A stretch of 64,000 nucleotides of DNA from Setaria digitata (taxonomy: Eukaryota; Nematoda; Chromadorea; Rhabditida; Setariidae): positions 62,001-126,000 of the forward strand of contig RCAB01000095.1 in the NCBI GenBank assembly GCA_003640385.1, read 5' to 3'. Below the pieces are notes generated by a model. The model was not told the DNA's origin. It worked only from the letters and a program-made list of their open reading frames with translations, and made no database searches. Shown piece by piece: positions 1 through 14,500 of the stretch. Position 1 is the stretch's first letter. Each line of letters starts with the position of its first letter. Both the position numbers and the translations under genes were made by a program.

Positions 1-220
1 TAACTTCACGGCATAAGATCACGAAGAGATAGTCTGTTGACTTGAACATAACATATTCATTTTCTTTACGCTAAATTTGGATTTCAACAGACATATTATC
101 AAATTTATCACTCGATCTTTGCTTGCTGCTATCCTTATCTAAATGCGTTGTCTATTTTTAGCACAACGTCATACATGACTTCAGTACTACGAATCATGTT
201 GTTAATTCTACTTGTTTCAG

Positions 221-3200
221 GCTCTAGAACCAAAGCCTACTACATCATCAGATTTGTTCAGTTCTGGTGATTGTAAAACGAATCAATCAGCACGAATGCA
301 GGGTGATTTGAAGATCGTTAAAGTCAATAAATCCAATGATACATATCTCGTCAGTGTTTCATTTCCTTCGTTCCTCTGACAAATCAAATAGGACACAATT
401 AAAGCTTGATTTGATCATTAAACTAGCACATTTAATCTATGCTAACTAATATGATTCTTAATCTAAAAGCTGTGATTTCCTAAAACACTAGCGTTTCCCA
501 GAATAACAAATGCTTGCATGGTTTAAGAGAATCGATCTGTTCCATATCCTAATCACTATTTATCACGCACTATTGAAAAGTTTGGAAAATTTTCAACAGT
601 TTCTTAGAAATCATTCTTACATTTCTAAGACATTTCATTTTGTTCTCTTTCTCACAGGGTGCTACGATTCGAAATGAAGGTGAAAAAGTAATTATTGGAC
701 GTGTAGTACGTGGTGGTGTAGCTGATAAATCAAATTTGTTACGTGAAGGTGACGAACTTATCGAAGCAAACGGAAATGATTTGCGTGGCAAGAATATCAC
801 CGAAGTTTGCAATATTTTGGTACGTGTCTAATTACAGTCGTCGTATAGAATATTTCCATCGACTTCACACAGCGTGTATATTAACAGCCGTATAAATGAG
901 AAAAGTTTGGTGACGCATTAAGTTATCTAGTATTGAGATAGCAAGAAGAAAGTTTTGTTCCTATGTTCTATCAGTCCAGTATGTTTGGATGAAAGAGAGT
1001 TAGTGATGAAAGCGGACATCAAGATGTGCTGAAACTGATCCCGACCAAAAATGAATTTACTTGTTTCAAGAGGTCGATGTCGGGTGAATTAAAGCTTGTG
1101 GTCGCACCCATAAATACATCGACTGATAATTCTCAAATATCATCTGCAACACAAGTTAAGCATTTTCGAGCACTCTTCGATTACGATCCTGAGGTAAGGA
1201 CTTTTTATTTGTTGACTATTCAAAAATATTTGGTTGTCGAGAACTGAAAATATATCTCGACAGGTATGTTTGCGCTGTGTGCTAACCTCCACGAGAAAAG
1301 ATGTTCCTGATTCTAAACCCTTTCTTGTGAGTCGAAAGAAAATGATATTCTCAGAAGTAATGTAGAAGGAAAGAAAACAAATAACAGGCCACTGCAACCT
1401 TTATTCACTTCTATTTTATAGATGGCTTAATAGACAATACTTATGGATGATAAAAGAAAGGTGTAATTCTGTTTCCTTACTTTTTCAGGTTTTTCTAGAA
1501 GTAAGCTAGGACTAAGAATTTTCAGGATGACATTTATGTTCCATGTAAAGAACTTGCTTTGAAATTTCAACGGGGTGATATCTTGCATGTAATTAATATG
1601 ACCGATGAAAATTGGTGGCAAGCATATCGTGATGGTTGTGAAATGTATAGTTCACTTGCTGGCTTAATACCGTCTATATCGTTCCAACGACAGTAAGCTA
1701 ATTTCTTGTTTAAATAACTTAATTGCATGACGCCATCACTATTATCATTATCACCAGAGCGTGCTAAATGTTGTCTTCTATTCTCATGCAAGCTAACAGT
1801 GAATCTGATTCCATCATTTGACCTAAGGAGAAGTCTGTTTGAAGGATTGCCTTGTATGCACGAGAATTCGAAAGAGAAAATCAGTCTGACAATAGTAAGC
1901 ATAAAGATTTTTTTGGCTGCACCAAAAAGAAAACATTCAAAGGGAAGTGGAAGAAAGGACGAGATGAACTGAAATCGGTGGATGAGTTAGCTGCAGAAAG
2001 TGATCCAGGTAAATCCATTATTATACTCAGAAAAATTATTCTTATCTGACAAATCGGTGGATGCCAAAATGACAGTATTACCGATCTAATCAAATTTTTC
2101 TTTTCAGAAATCCTAACATACGAAGAAGTCACATTATATCTTTCAAAAACGGGGCGCAAAAGACCATTAGTACTCTGTGGGCCAGAAGGAGTTGGTTGTT
2201 TGGAATTAAGACAGCGCTTGGCCGAGTTCGATAAGGATAAATTTGCAAGTGCTGTACCTCGTAAGTTAGAAATGGAACTTTCCTCTTTGTTTCCCAGAGT
2301 GCACAATGTTAACTGGCAGCGATAAGCAAATTATCTTTTAGATACTACTCGTCCTAAGAAGTCTGGTGAAGTAGACGGCATACATTATCATTTTGTAACA
2401 AAGCATAGTTTTCAAGAAGATGCAAAAGCGGGTAAATTCATTGAATACGGCGAGTTCCAGAAGTATCTCTATGGTACTTCATTGGCTTCTATTCAAGCAG
2501 TGATCGATCGAGCTAAGATATGCTTGCTTACATTAAAGGCTGAGGTAATATTACCTTCATCTGTGTGCTATTTATTCTTCAACTACACGCAAACCTTCAG
2601 TTTCCTCTTTTCCTCACTGATGCTTTTCTCAACTTACACAGTTGGAACACAATCCATGGGTTTGCATCCTTTGACTCTAGATCTTTTCCTGGAAAAAATT
2701 GCTCGATAAACTAGTTCAGATTGAATTTAAAGGAAACCTTTTCTTACCTCTTATGAAGCTAACACTAGGTAGTTCGAGTTTGAGAGCGATATTGTCAAAA
2801 CCGTGGGTTTTGTTTGTTTCAGAATTTGAAAGCATTACGAAGGACAACTTTCATGCCGTACGTTGTATTTATTGCGCCGCCGTCACTACAGCAACTTCGT
2901 CGTCAGAAGGAGATTCTGGGACAACATGGCATCAAGGATGAGCAGCTGAAGTTGGTACTAAGTGAGGGTAAAACCACTGAAAAGGTTATTGCTTGCTTTT
3001 GCTTAATTTTGTTGAAAAGTTTTAATCGGTGCATGGAACTTCTTGTGTATTTTGCAACACCAGTTATAGGCAGGATCTCGACAACCAATTCATCCTCTAA
3101 GTCTCTGAACTTTCAATGGAAATTTTTTTTTTTTTTGTTTTTCAATTCGAGACTAAGTATTTTGTCGGGTAGGAATGATTTTGTTTCATTTGAAAATTTG

Positions 3201-3393
3201 ACAACTTTTTTCTTAGCACTATGGTCATTTATTCGATCGGATAATAGTGAATGTTGATCTCGACCGATCACTGGAAGAACTTAAGGAAGTGGTTAGGAGA
3301 CTGGAAACAGAGCCACATTGGGTACCTTCATTTTGGCCAGTCAGTATCAACAACATTCCATCAACAGTTTACGATGAAAAATTGATATATTAG
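221..3393 (+). CDS. PALS1/MPP5 (Stardust)-like MAGUK scaffold, 5' truncated by window
   Basis: Membrane-associated guanylate kinase scaffold, the family that organises the Crumbs polarity complex at epithelial junctions. Exons I can join in consistent phase are 221-349, 658-819, 1071-1193, 1526-1692, 1845-2008, 2108-2260, 2342-2544, 2823-2984 and 3217-3393, giving about 479 visible residues. In order they encode a PDZ domain ([20 protein letters not shown]), an SH3 domain ([11 protein letters not shown], then [21 protein letters not shown]), a basic hook region ([14 protein letters not shown]), EILTYEEV, and a guanylate-kinase domain with [27 protein letters not shown] and LYGTS, ending near [11 protein letters not shown]. 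The match to vertebrate PALS1 is close throughout. The GK P-loop reads [10 protein letters not shown], without the catalytic lysine, as expected for a MAGUK pseudo-kinase that binds protein rather than phosphorylating GMP. L27 domains and the start codon must lie left of the window. Other MPP members are possible, but the EILTYEEV linker favours PALS1. Confidence 0.9.
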
Positions 3394-5520
3394 AGAATCT
3401 ACCCCTTATTCTATGTATATATTCAATCAGAAATTTAGCTTTTTTTTTTTGGCCACTGAAGTAGATGGCAGTGCAACATGTGAGGGTGTTAATTTTTATT
3501 AAATAACGAAAAGTTTTAATCGATGCTTGAAACTTTCTGCATACTCAAAATTCAAATTTCGAATGTATCAGTAAATGAAATGGAATTCCTAGAATCCTTC
3601 TAGTAATCTTATCATTCTTTTATTCTCTTTCCTGCTCAAATGATAATTAGTTTGATATATGAGATAGATGAAAGCAGACAACTGAATGTAAAACAAAGAA
3701 AAATCATTATTCTTTTATAACAAAATCTTGAAAGTCCTAAAAGAACGATAAAAACTGCTCTATCAAAATTTTTTAAAGAAATTAAATGGTATTATCAGCG
3801 TTAAGCAAACACTACTGCTATCTCGAATCATTGAAATGCAATCATTTTTGTGGATTGCTTTCCAATATTTACAATTGTCCCTTAAAATTTGAGCAGTGTT
3901 CAAACATCGTTTGAATGCTACGAAAAATTAGTCAAATTCTGAGTACATCATTTTTTCCCTGAATCAGGCATTTCTGATTCTAACCACCCTTAGATTCAAA
4001 ATTCATTATAATAAGCTTGTATTTGATAAACATACATGTTGGAAGATTACGAACAAAATGAAGCCAAGTTTATGCATAATATTCTGGAACAAGGGTGTAG
4101 CATTTATTTGGATAGACTTAAATTTGAAGTTGTTCATAGCTTAGTCATACTGACTAAGCTTAAACCCCGCTACTGTTTGCCCAAGGATTCAAATCCAGTT
4201 CACAATAGGTCAATACTAATTACTGTGAGGATAGAATGAAAGGAATCTGTACCTTCTTAATCGATTTAATTATAGGTGTAATGCATTGCCATATTTTAAT
4301 TGAATTTTATGGCTATACTGGCTAGATGAAGTGTTTCGCTTCTCTATGATTTCATTATTTGTCTTGCTGAGTGAGAATAAATTGTTGTAACACCTTCGCT
4401 GATCAAATACAAAATTCCTTTGGAGAATCTCATCAAGATGGACGAATGCTAAAATTATAGGTAATTTTGAAACCACAGGTTATATATCAGATAAGCCTGA
4501 GCAAACCGAGTAATGTTATTGGCTGGACAAGAGGAATGATCTGGAAAGTGAATAAATCTGAATAAATCCAACTGGTTTAACCGAACAGCTTAAGCTATCT
4601 GCACGGATAGATGCACGTTACAGTGCAAAGCAATTCTATCAAACCTATGCAATAAAATTAATATTAACAACCAAACACTCTTCTAACCACATTCTATACA
4701 TCTACTAGTTATTTCCGGTTCTTAGTCCTTTTCGCTATTTTTTTAAACAATGATTTGCCGAACGGTAGGTTTGCATCAGTTGTAGCTGTTAGCCAAGTTA
4801 TCTATCGTTATTCCAGCCTTATCTCCTTACTTTCCTCACTAAAATATGCTATCCTGAAAGATAACGATCTACCCACCGTTAGTTTTCGGACAGGATTTGG
4901 ACAGGACATTCTAAATCGGATAGTCAAACTTTTCCTATTATTTCTTGATAACTGCTTACTGCAACACAACAACAGGATCCCAGTTAATTATCATTGTTCA
5001 TCATTCAGTTAAATTAACGATAGTACAATAATCATTTCTAAAGAAATATTTCAAAGAGGCACTGAAAATAGAGGCAGAAAAGAAATTTTATGGTTGAAAA
5101 AAAATCAAAAGTGTCGTGAAATGACGAAATGAATCATATTTGTTGATTAATTTTAAATGGAAATAATAAATCAAAATGACCATACCTCATACATCACTCA
5201 GCGTTGGTTTCTTTCCTTTACCTGTTTTAAGAAATTAAGACAAATTCAATTTCTGTACGACTCCTTATAAAATTCTGCTCAAGTGAAACAGGAATTGTGC
5301 CTGTAGAATACTACGGTGTTTATGCCAGTCTACTGTCCATTAACAATATTCCTTCTAGCAATAAAATGTCGAGATCACTGAAGGATTCTCGGTTAGGTTA
5401 AACATAAGCCAAGAAAGAATTATTTTGTCAAACCACTGAATCCGTAAGAGGACTCTGATGTGCAAGATTAGAATGGATGATTTCAACTATGCTCGTTGTT
5501 ACATTTCTTTTCCCTTTCAG
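3394..5520. other. Intergenic: MAGUK 3' UTR and PA200 5' flank
   Basis: About 2.1 kb of AT-rich sequence between two genes on the same strand. It should hold the 3' UTR and poly(A) site of the MAGUK and the promoter of the next gene. Short open frames near 4036 and 4755 have no recognisable domains, and I could not link them to neighbouring exons. I see no RNA gene or repeat family. Confidence 0.5.
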
Positions 5521-5523
5521 GAT

Positions 5524-8500
5524 ATGTCCAAGAAATTCGTCAGATTTAAAAAGAAAGCAGTCATGGTAAGGTTAAGATCCATTATAATGCTCTTTTTAAA
5601 ATAATTTATTAGATTTAAATTTAAGTGCTTTGAAGAAAAAAAATTATCCAGTACTGAGTAGGACATTCGTGCCGATAATGTTGTAAATTAAATACGAATA
5701 GTGAAAAACTCTCGAACTAGTAGTTCTTGCTCATCTTAGCAGTTGTGAAATTTGCATAATACAGGAACAAAGATGTTAGTGCTACGTGGAAATGCCCAAA
5801 TTTAACGTTTTCAAGGCTGGGCTGCGTTTTTGTTATCGCTTGAGTTTTTTCTGATTTGTGGGGAAGGTTTATGAAGTGACTTGTTAGTTTTTCTAGGTGC
5901 GGATTACTATCTCACTGAGGTAAATCTGGCCTAAGGATGTACTAGTTTTAGAGAACATATTTCATAAACTCTGTTCATGCTGGAGTAGTGATATCTTTAC
6001 TTGATATCACCAAGATAGCTTTCCCTTCCAAGGTCCTTTTCCTCCGGTAATGCCATATTCCCCCTCGTACTGTAGGAATATTTTACAGTACTGAAAAATA
6101 TGGTGTAGTCTATAATCGTTTATATCTGTGTTGCTAATAGTATTAAATACAGATGTCTGATTCGGAGTGCAACAGTAACACCGATGGCTCGGTAGATGAT
6201 GATACTCTCAGTGACCTGGAGATGGACATGGAAAATAATGATGGGCAATATTTCTCCGACACGGGTAACTTGCTATAAAAATTTTTTGACCTACAATCTA
6301 TTATGTAATTCCTAACACAAAATTGAAAGGTCTTGTTCATTTAGGTTTTATGGAAGGAGATTTAATTTAGTGTGCATAATAGACTTAGTTTTGCAGTATT
6401 TTGCTTAGAAAGATGATAGAGTTAACTATTTCAGCTTTTTCTTTCTTGGGGAAGATAGAGAAGGAGAGAAATGATAAGATAATGAAAATGAAAACAGGAA
6501 AGGTATCATAAGATCATATATTGCTAAAGATGAGATGGGGAACAAATAATAGCAATGTTTGTTTTTATCTACAAAGTGTTGTGAAAATGATTGTCTTTTG
6601 TGAAATACAGAAACATCAGTTAAAGGGCAGATTGTGTAATAGGAATTTATTTGAGTTGTAGGTATTTCGTTTATGATTTCTCAGATCCCAGTTTATATCT
6701 CATTGCTATTACTTTTTGGATGTAATGCCGTTTACCATATTTTTTGATACTATTCCACATTTGATGTTAGATTTTGGGACTTGTTAACTGATAAACTGAG
6801 GAGATGGAATATTTTCTTTTAATTTGTGATCACAAAAAATGTGCTAATTTTGTTTTAAAATTGAAGCAGCAATGGATGTGGATGAGGAGGAGGACACTTC
6901 ACCATTTCAGAAGGAAATTTGGCAATTGAAACATTTACCTTATTATGAAGAAATGCAAAAAGAAGCAGATGATCATTTTAGGTATAGTTCAGTTTAGTTT
7001 GTTCCTGGAGAAATAAAAAGGGACTGGAGAGTTACGGGAGGGAGAGTATGGTACGCCGTTTATGTGCTGATGAGTTGACCACTGTTTTTAAGACGGAGTA
7101 TTTGGGGTATGAAATTGCATGTCAGACCAATTAGGATATCAAGGATTTTTTCTTAGATCATAGGTAAAAGGTATTGTTTTATGGAATAATTACCTTTTCA
7201 GTTTGCCTGTTTCAATTTTCACAGTCATAACCTTGGATATTTCTTTTATAGACATATTAAAGTTGGTTTGGTGCACGCTGTAATGCTCCGAGACATGCGG
7301 CCTGGTTTCGTTCACTGGGTGTGTGAGTTGGACAAGTAAGTTCTCCATTCTGTTATTTTGTTGACTGTATTCCACGAATAGGTATCAGCTTTTTCATCCT
7401 TCTGTTTCAACTGTAGGTGGTTATAGATATACCTCCAATTTGCCACTTTTATCATGATAACATACTGCGTAGTACTGTGTAGTATTCCAGACCCTATGTT
7501 GGGACCCGTTCAACTTTTCTTCTATTCTGGATGAGTTAAGTAAATTGAAATGAAAAGGATAAAATTAATACCGTGATTGAAATTCAGATACATTAATCTG
7601 TATTCTCGTCGCTTTACAAAAGCAGATCACATTGCTCTAGTGAAACTTTGCTATGCTTGCATGACAATGAAGGGAGCTGATTTTCGAATTGTTAAAATTT
7701 GTGCGCAATCCGTCTCAAATCTTCTGTTGTAAGCTTTCCCATTTTGCCTTGTAGATATTCTTCAGAGGAAGTAATAAATTCATATTGCAAAACAGTATAT
7801 AATTTAACAGTTTAAGAATCTTATAAGTAATATGCAAAGATTATATTCAGATATGCAAAGATTATATTCATTTTTTCTTTTATAACAAATTTTTTAAGTG
7901 CTGTGCAATAGGTGAATAGTAATTTACATATGGTATTTGCTTTCGCAGATTGGAGACGGTAGAATAAAGCTTATTTTTTTAAAATATATCTTACCTTTAT
8001 ACTTCATAGACGTAAAAATGTGTTATGAGATTTTAAGTCGGAAAGAGTTACTGTCAAGGGACGATATACAACTTGAGTGGAGACCATTATATGATATTTA
8101 CGTTGAAGTAAGTTTCAAAAGTTTGGAGGAAGATGGGCTGTTGTTGCTTCCTGATGGAATGAAAACGACACTAGAACAGGTTAGTTTTTAAATTTTTGTA
8201 CTATAATATTTCACTTTAACATTATATAAAAGTTAGTTCAGCCCCTTTTCCAATTCATAGGAACCTCTCACTTATTTGGCTTTTCTTCGTTAGATAGTTG
8301 AACTAATCAATAGATGTAACTGTGCGCTAATTTTCTGAAATATTGTAGGAAAGTTATTGATTCTTAGTAGGTGGTTATGCCTTTTTGAGTTCATGTAGTT
8401 TTCAAGTGCTGCAGGCCGGATAGAGAAAATCCAAATTCTGTCAAAATATGGCAATTTTCTAATTATAGAATACTATGTTCCAGGTGATTATACACTGTCG

Positions 8501-11500
8501 GACCTACTTCAGTTTGAATTCTACGCGAGAAATTTTGGATGAGGTAAGCTACTTTAACATTTAAGTTTGCTATATTTTTATTTAGCTCAAATTTTGAACA
8601 AATACTTGTCTAGCGTTTTTCGGTGCTGTAAAAGAAGAGTTGTATAGTTTGAGATGATTCGATTCATTAATTAGCATTTTCCTGCAGCGGAGCGCATGAC
8701 TAAATTAGAGTACTTTTTTGTGAAGCCGTGATAGGAAAATTTATTAAAACAAATGTTAAATTCGATAAAAAATGGAATTATGGAAGAGAAAGCAGTTTCT
8801 TTGGAGGGTATATAGTTGTCTATATTCTCTACTCTGTACCGGGTTTTTTTTAAGTGCTGGCGAGTTAGCTTTCCTTCGGTTCCAGAAATGAGATTTCTAC
8901 ATTTGATTACATTAAAATACGAAGGGAAATTTGATTAGACTCTGTAAATATTTACAGGATTTTTAGTACAGTTTCAGAATTATCTTTTTGCTCAAATTTT
9001 CCTTTTAAAGGTTCGACCGTATATATGCCCATGGGATGAAAGCATGTTAAGAGCAATGTGTTTATTGAATTTATTCTTACCAACTTGTATGGAGCAAGAA
9101 ATGCACAAAAAATACGGTGCCAGTTTATGGTTTGATGAAATGTGGCATTGGTTCACGACACTTGAAACAAATTCTTCCTATGAGTCCAAAATGGAAGGAC
9201 TTTTAGCCCGGTATAATAATTATTAATATTTGTATAGATTTATTTAAAATAATTTTTGTTCAGGAAGTAGTCATTTTTCAACAACAGAAAAATCATTTTA
9301 GCAAGCTTCAAATGAGTTATGAAACACCTCTCATTATGGATCCTTTAGGAAGTCGAAGTTTGACCGTGATTGGCATCTATGATACACTTTCAGTTGACGG
9401 ACCACTTCGCAAAATATGCATTAACGGTAGTACCCTCGTGCAATAAGTAGTACAGAAATTTTTTAAAAGAAGTCTAAAAACATGGTTTATTTAACAGTAT
9501 TAAAAAGGGGTTTAGTGTCTACTTAACGGTTATCGCGCAAATCGTGAATATAGTCTATAGAAAGAAGCAGCAGCTGTAGAAATTTATGTAGTATGTTTAA
9601 GCTTAGCACGTGAATGTCCTGGTCTGATCAATTGGCATGATAAATACGATATAATCATGACACGAGTATTGCGAGCATTAAATTTGGAAATTGGACAAGG
9701 TACGGAACGGGTGAATATTTGTTCGACCACTTCATTTCATCTTGATCATGCTGCTATCTGGTTGGCTTATATGCTTGGCGGTGCAAATAATGGGTGAGTT
9801 TTCCGAGTTTTCCATTTTATCTTTTTTTTTTATTAGATCTAAAGAATTAGAAAAGAAAAAAAAACGTTATTTTTTCTCAGACTTAAAGTTTTATGATGCC
9901 AATTTATGCGAGATTGCAGTGTTTTTTTTTTTTTGGTTACATGAATTCCCGTCATCCGTGCCCCTTTATTATTTGTTCCCATTTCCTTAACAGTAATTTA
10001 TTTCGTTTTGTCCTTTAAGTCGATTCCTTACTTTAGAATCCAGAATCACCTTACTCGTCTTTTCCGATCATTGGAGTCCTACTTCCACCCATCAAATTAT
10101 GGTCATCACTCCATTACAATACTCCATTTTCTGTTGAGACTGGTAAATTCTGTTTGTAGTAGACTGCACAAAGAGCGGCATCAGAAACCCAGCTGCCATC
10201 CTCAGGTTTTTTTCTTAAAATCTTATTTTGAACATATATTTTCTCGTTATCTTTTCCTAAGTGTATATGGATTATACCTACTCAGTTCATGAGTAAAAGA
10301 AATATTTTATTAGTACAAGAAAATTAAATTCATTCAGTTCTTTTTTTCCAATTTAATTGAACTTCCTTACGCATTCTCTAAAGTTTTCTCCATGTTGTGA
10401 TCGCCTTACTTTATATTTTGTTTAGGTTCCAGCTAGTCTTCGTTTAACTAACGCACAGCTAGATGAGTTTGTGGAATCTGTGCTGCCTTGTGCGAAACTT
10501 GCACTATTTGCGAAGTATAAAATGGAGTATGCTCCAGCAATAATTCGTAACTTATCGCAAATTGCACCACGAATTGTAGTACCGGCGGTCCTTGATCTGT
10601 AAGTATTTTAAAGTAGCGAGTGCCGCTTTCTGCAGTTAAGCTCTTCAGATATTAAAGATGTAGGGAATTTATTTTTGTTGATGAGATTGTTTCTTTTATT
10701 TAACTTGATGATAAAATATCACCGACGGGTGCAACAGCGGTGATTACTTGATCGATTACCCAGATGTTGTGGTGAACACAATTGCATTTTGCCTTTTTGA
10801 AAATGTTTTTTTTTAATATTAGAGTAATTTATAAGAACTGGCTGAAAAGATTCGCTATTTTTTGCTTTTCAATTAATAGGTTTTGAAAAGAGCCAAGATG
10901 AATCTGTGTTTTAGGGTATATCCTGCCCTGGAGATAGTTGTTGAACCTCATCGTTTGGTGCAGTCAATGAATGCGCTAATAGCAGTATGCGTCACACTGG
11001 TTCGTGATGATTCCAATTTGGGTAATCGCAAACGTGCTCCACTGCATACAATGGAAGAGCTTTCTGACAAACCATATCGTAGTCATGCTATTGCGCTTCT
11101 CAACTCAGTTCTGCCCGGTTTAGATGCCAATGATATTTCAAAAATGTTGCTCACATTTCAGGTTGGTTCGTTTCATTGTGTGTAAGAATGATAGGTTCAT
11201 AAATTTTATATTTAGTAAAAATAATAAAATAATATAAGTTCATAATTTTTTTGTTTAATAAAAATAGTGGAAGACTTTTTTTTAAAAAAAAAAAAAAGTT
11301 ATTGAATGAATCGCGAAATTGTTCAAATGACTGTCAAGCTTGGGTCATGTGTTGACAGTTGACATTTCCAGTTGACATCCTAAATCATTTCAAGGCAGTA
11401 GAGATACATTCTATTCTTTAGGCTATAGATACGTTACCTTGAATGTTTAGAAATCATCACATGGAAATCTCCTTTTAACCTTTAAGAAATAATTTTTAAT

Positions 11501-14500
11501 GAGAAGAGAAACACCGAGATGGCAATTTTTGAATAAGTTCAGCTTTTGAAAAAGATTTTCGAGATGTATGTGTTATACTTTTTTGTTTAAGATTATAAAT
11601 TTATTGATAACATTGGTACCAATTGTTGACTGCTCAGAAGCTATTCATGTACGGGATGATTTGACAGAAGAGGAACAAGAAGTCTGTTCAGCAACAGCAA
11701 ATTTTGAAACAATTGTCGAAAATCTTTTAGACAAGTAAGTTAAATCTGTGCTTCTTTCCATTTTTTATAATAATTTGTTATATCTTATGTATTCTTTATA
11801 TTTCATTATTCCATATAATGTGCATTATTTTTTAGGATGATAGAAATTATTCATGTTTTTACGGGAGGAGCACCTACAGTAACAACAGTGCAAGGTTCAT
11901 TGGCCGCTAAGTCACAGTCAAAATTATCAGTGGAAGAAACAGTGATAAAACGAGGCATATTTTCTGTGTTTCGTGCTCTCCTTGGTAACTGCAGCACACC
12001 AATTTATAAAGTGAGTGCTTAATGTGGATTTCCTAAATACCTGTTTTGTTCTCGTCCAATTGAAATATAGGATATAACCGTTACTGGTAGTTAACTAAAC
12101 AGTTTGTAGTTTTCAAGAATATTTCTTCTGCTTATTTATATTGTCGTCACTCCGTCCTCAGGCACGGTAGCCTTATTAAAATTTTCAAAGTGGCATTCTG
12201 CTTGCTGAAAAATAAAATGAATTAATTTTTCTCATAATTTGATGCTCTTTCAGATCGCTGTTGACAAGTTATATGATTTCATCGCTACAAACATGTATGA
12301 TAGCCGATTGGCTGCTGATACTGTTTCAGAAATGATTTTCTGCGCTGTTCGGGTATGCTACAAAGCATATTAGTAGCATTTGAAAATTATTGTTTTCTGT
12401 TCTTTTTTCCTGGGAAAAAAGTTTTATTGCAAAGAGCTTGGAGTTGTTTATACCTTGGAAATTTGTTAATGAATTGTGTCACTGAATCTATTGAATGATG
12501 TTTTATTGTACGTATGTAATCCTCCCTAGAGCGACACTAATTATAAGTTATTCAGACAAACCCACCAGAATCGCTGGATTTATTCTTAGACCTCATCATA
12601 CAGAAATTGATTCCTCTCATAACAGGTATGTATTTCGTTAGTTTTACATTTTTGTATGTAAACTAATTTTTTCTCGGTTTTTTGTTGTTTCAGCATAGGG
12701 CAAAGTCTCTTCGTTTTCTTGTGAATATAAATGGCATCGCTATCCAGTTTTTGTTTCATCTCTTCAATCTTACTGCAATTTCTGGCGAATTTTCTAAATG
12801 GTTAAGATGGATTGTTTGATCTCTTGAAAAGTATGCTGAGGAATGAATATATATTCCTTGTGAAATACACCGGCCGGTTGAAGGCATTTTATAGACTGAT
12901 ATCTTCCTGTTTTATTTATTTTCTTTTAAAAATTTCTTAAAAGAGATAGATTGAAGGAATGTTCTCTTAAGAATTATTATTATTTTTTTTTTTTTTTTGT
13001 TTTTAGAAGAAGCATATGAGGAAGAAGAATTAGATTCCACGATGGTATGGTATATTGTTTTGGCCTCACAGCTCTTTAGGGTATCAGGGATGCATATTGT
13101 ATCCCATAAGAAGAAAATGTTAAGATTATTGCGAATGATTCTCCCTCTAACATGCCGTACTGCATGTGAGGTCAGTTCAGCTTTTCAAGTTATTCTTATA
13201 TCATTATGACGGAACAAAATGAAATAAAGTTTCCCCAAATTTTTGAGACTTCGACATGATCTTCCTGAATCGTCTGGAAGGATTGTGTGCAGTTGGAAAT
13301 GATTTTTGGAAGAATTCATTTTTTGCTGCATGGGGAAATCATGACGGAATTTTCGTTTTGTCTAAGTTAACAGAAAAAGGACTTTTTGGGTTTAATCAGT
13401 CAAGTAAACATTCAGATTCTTACATTTATATCTTTTATTACATAAAAAATAATATGGAAATGCACTGGTTATATATTGATACTGAAAAAAAAAAACCTTT
13501 GAAAATTTTTGCTATAGCTGTCGTGCAGTGCACTGGAATGTATGTTGACGGGTTTGACAAGTATATATACTGATACCAGCGAGCAAAGGCGTGAAAAGCT
13601 CGATCAGCCTTTTGAAAAGTATCTTCCAATAAGGGTTTGCTTTTTCCTTTCATGGAATAATCCCTTTCACTTTCCTTTGGAACTTTTTAGAACCTTATTT
13701 CTGAGGGATTCTTAAGAGTGCAATAAAAACAATTTGGAGTATTAAATTTTAGTCTTCTAATAAAGAATAATATTAATTTCTTGCTTTAGCATTTCATAGT
13801 CTCTCTTTTCAGGATTGGGCAAAAGTGGCAGACAAAAAAACTTTCCAGTTGAAATGGCATATACCAACCGAAACAGAATTTCAGTTAGCATACGATGTAC
13901 TCGAGGAATTTTTCTATCCAGAGTTGGAAAAATTAGCAAATCCAGACTCCCTTTCCAAGTATTCTTTATTTTCATGTCATTTGTCTAGCGTAATTATTTT
14001 TTTGCTTTCGTTTACTCTGTTTTCACTCACTGTTTAACAATATATCGTTGATTTCAGTAATTTTAGGTCTTTATTATGTTTGGGACAAAATTCCGGAAGT
14101 CAGAAATGTTTCCTCTCCATCTCTCATTCTTTCTAATTAATATATTACTTTCAGGACAGATATGCTCAAATCTTTGGAAGTAGTGGGTAGTTGCTTAGCT
14201 GGTGCATCGGCTGCGCTCCCCCCCCTTGGTGGAAAATTGGTTCCGTTGACCGATTCACCAGTGAAAGTCTATCCTTTTCACTTTGTCGCTGCTCCAAGTT
14301 ATGTAAAAGGTATTTGCATCGTAGTACATTTAAAAAATGTTAATTTGTTCTGTAACTCTTAGATCGGTGTAAAGATTTGCAGATACAGTACAGTATTTGT
14401 AACTATAGAAGTAGTCACTAATTTCCATCAGTACTGACTAAAGTTAATAACATTGCAGAAATGACCTACAAGGGCACAAATATACGAGATTTTGTATTGA

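Noticed and set aside
7937..8037. Longer upstream extension of the PA200 exon at 8038
   Set aside because: Continuing upstream gives hydrophobic residues unlike PSME4. Starting at 8038 keeps the phase and joins SNLL to RKELLSRDD.
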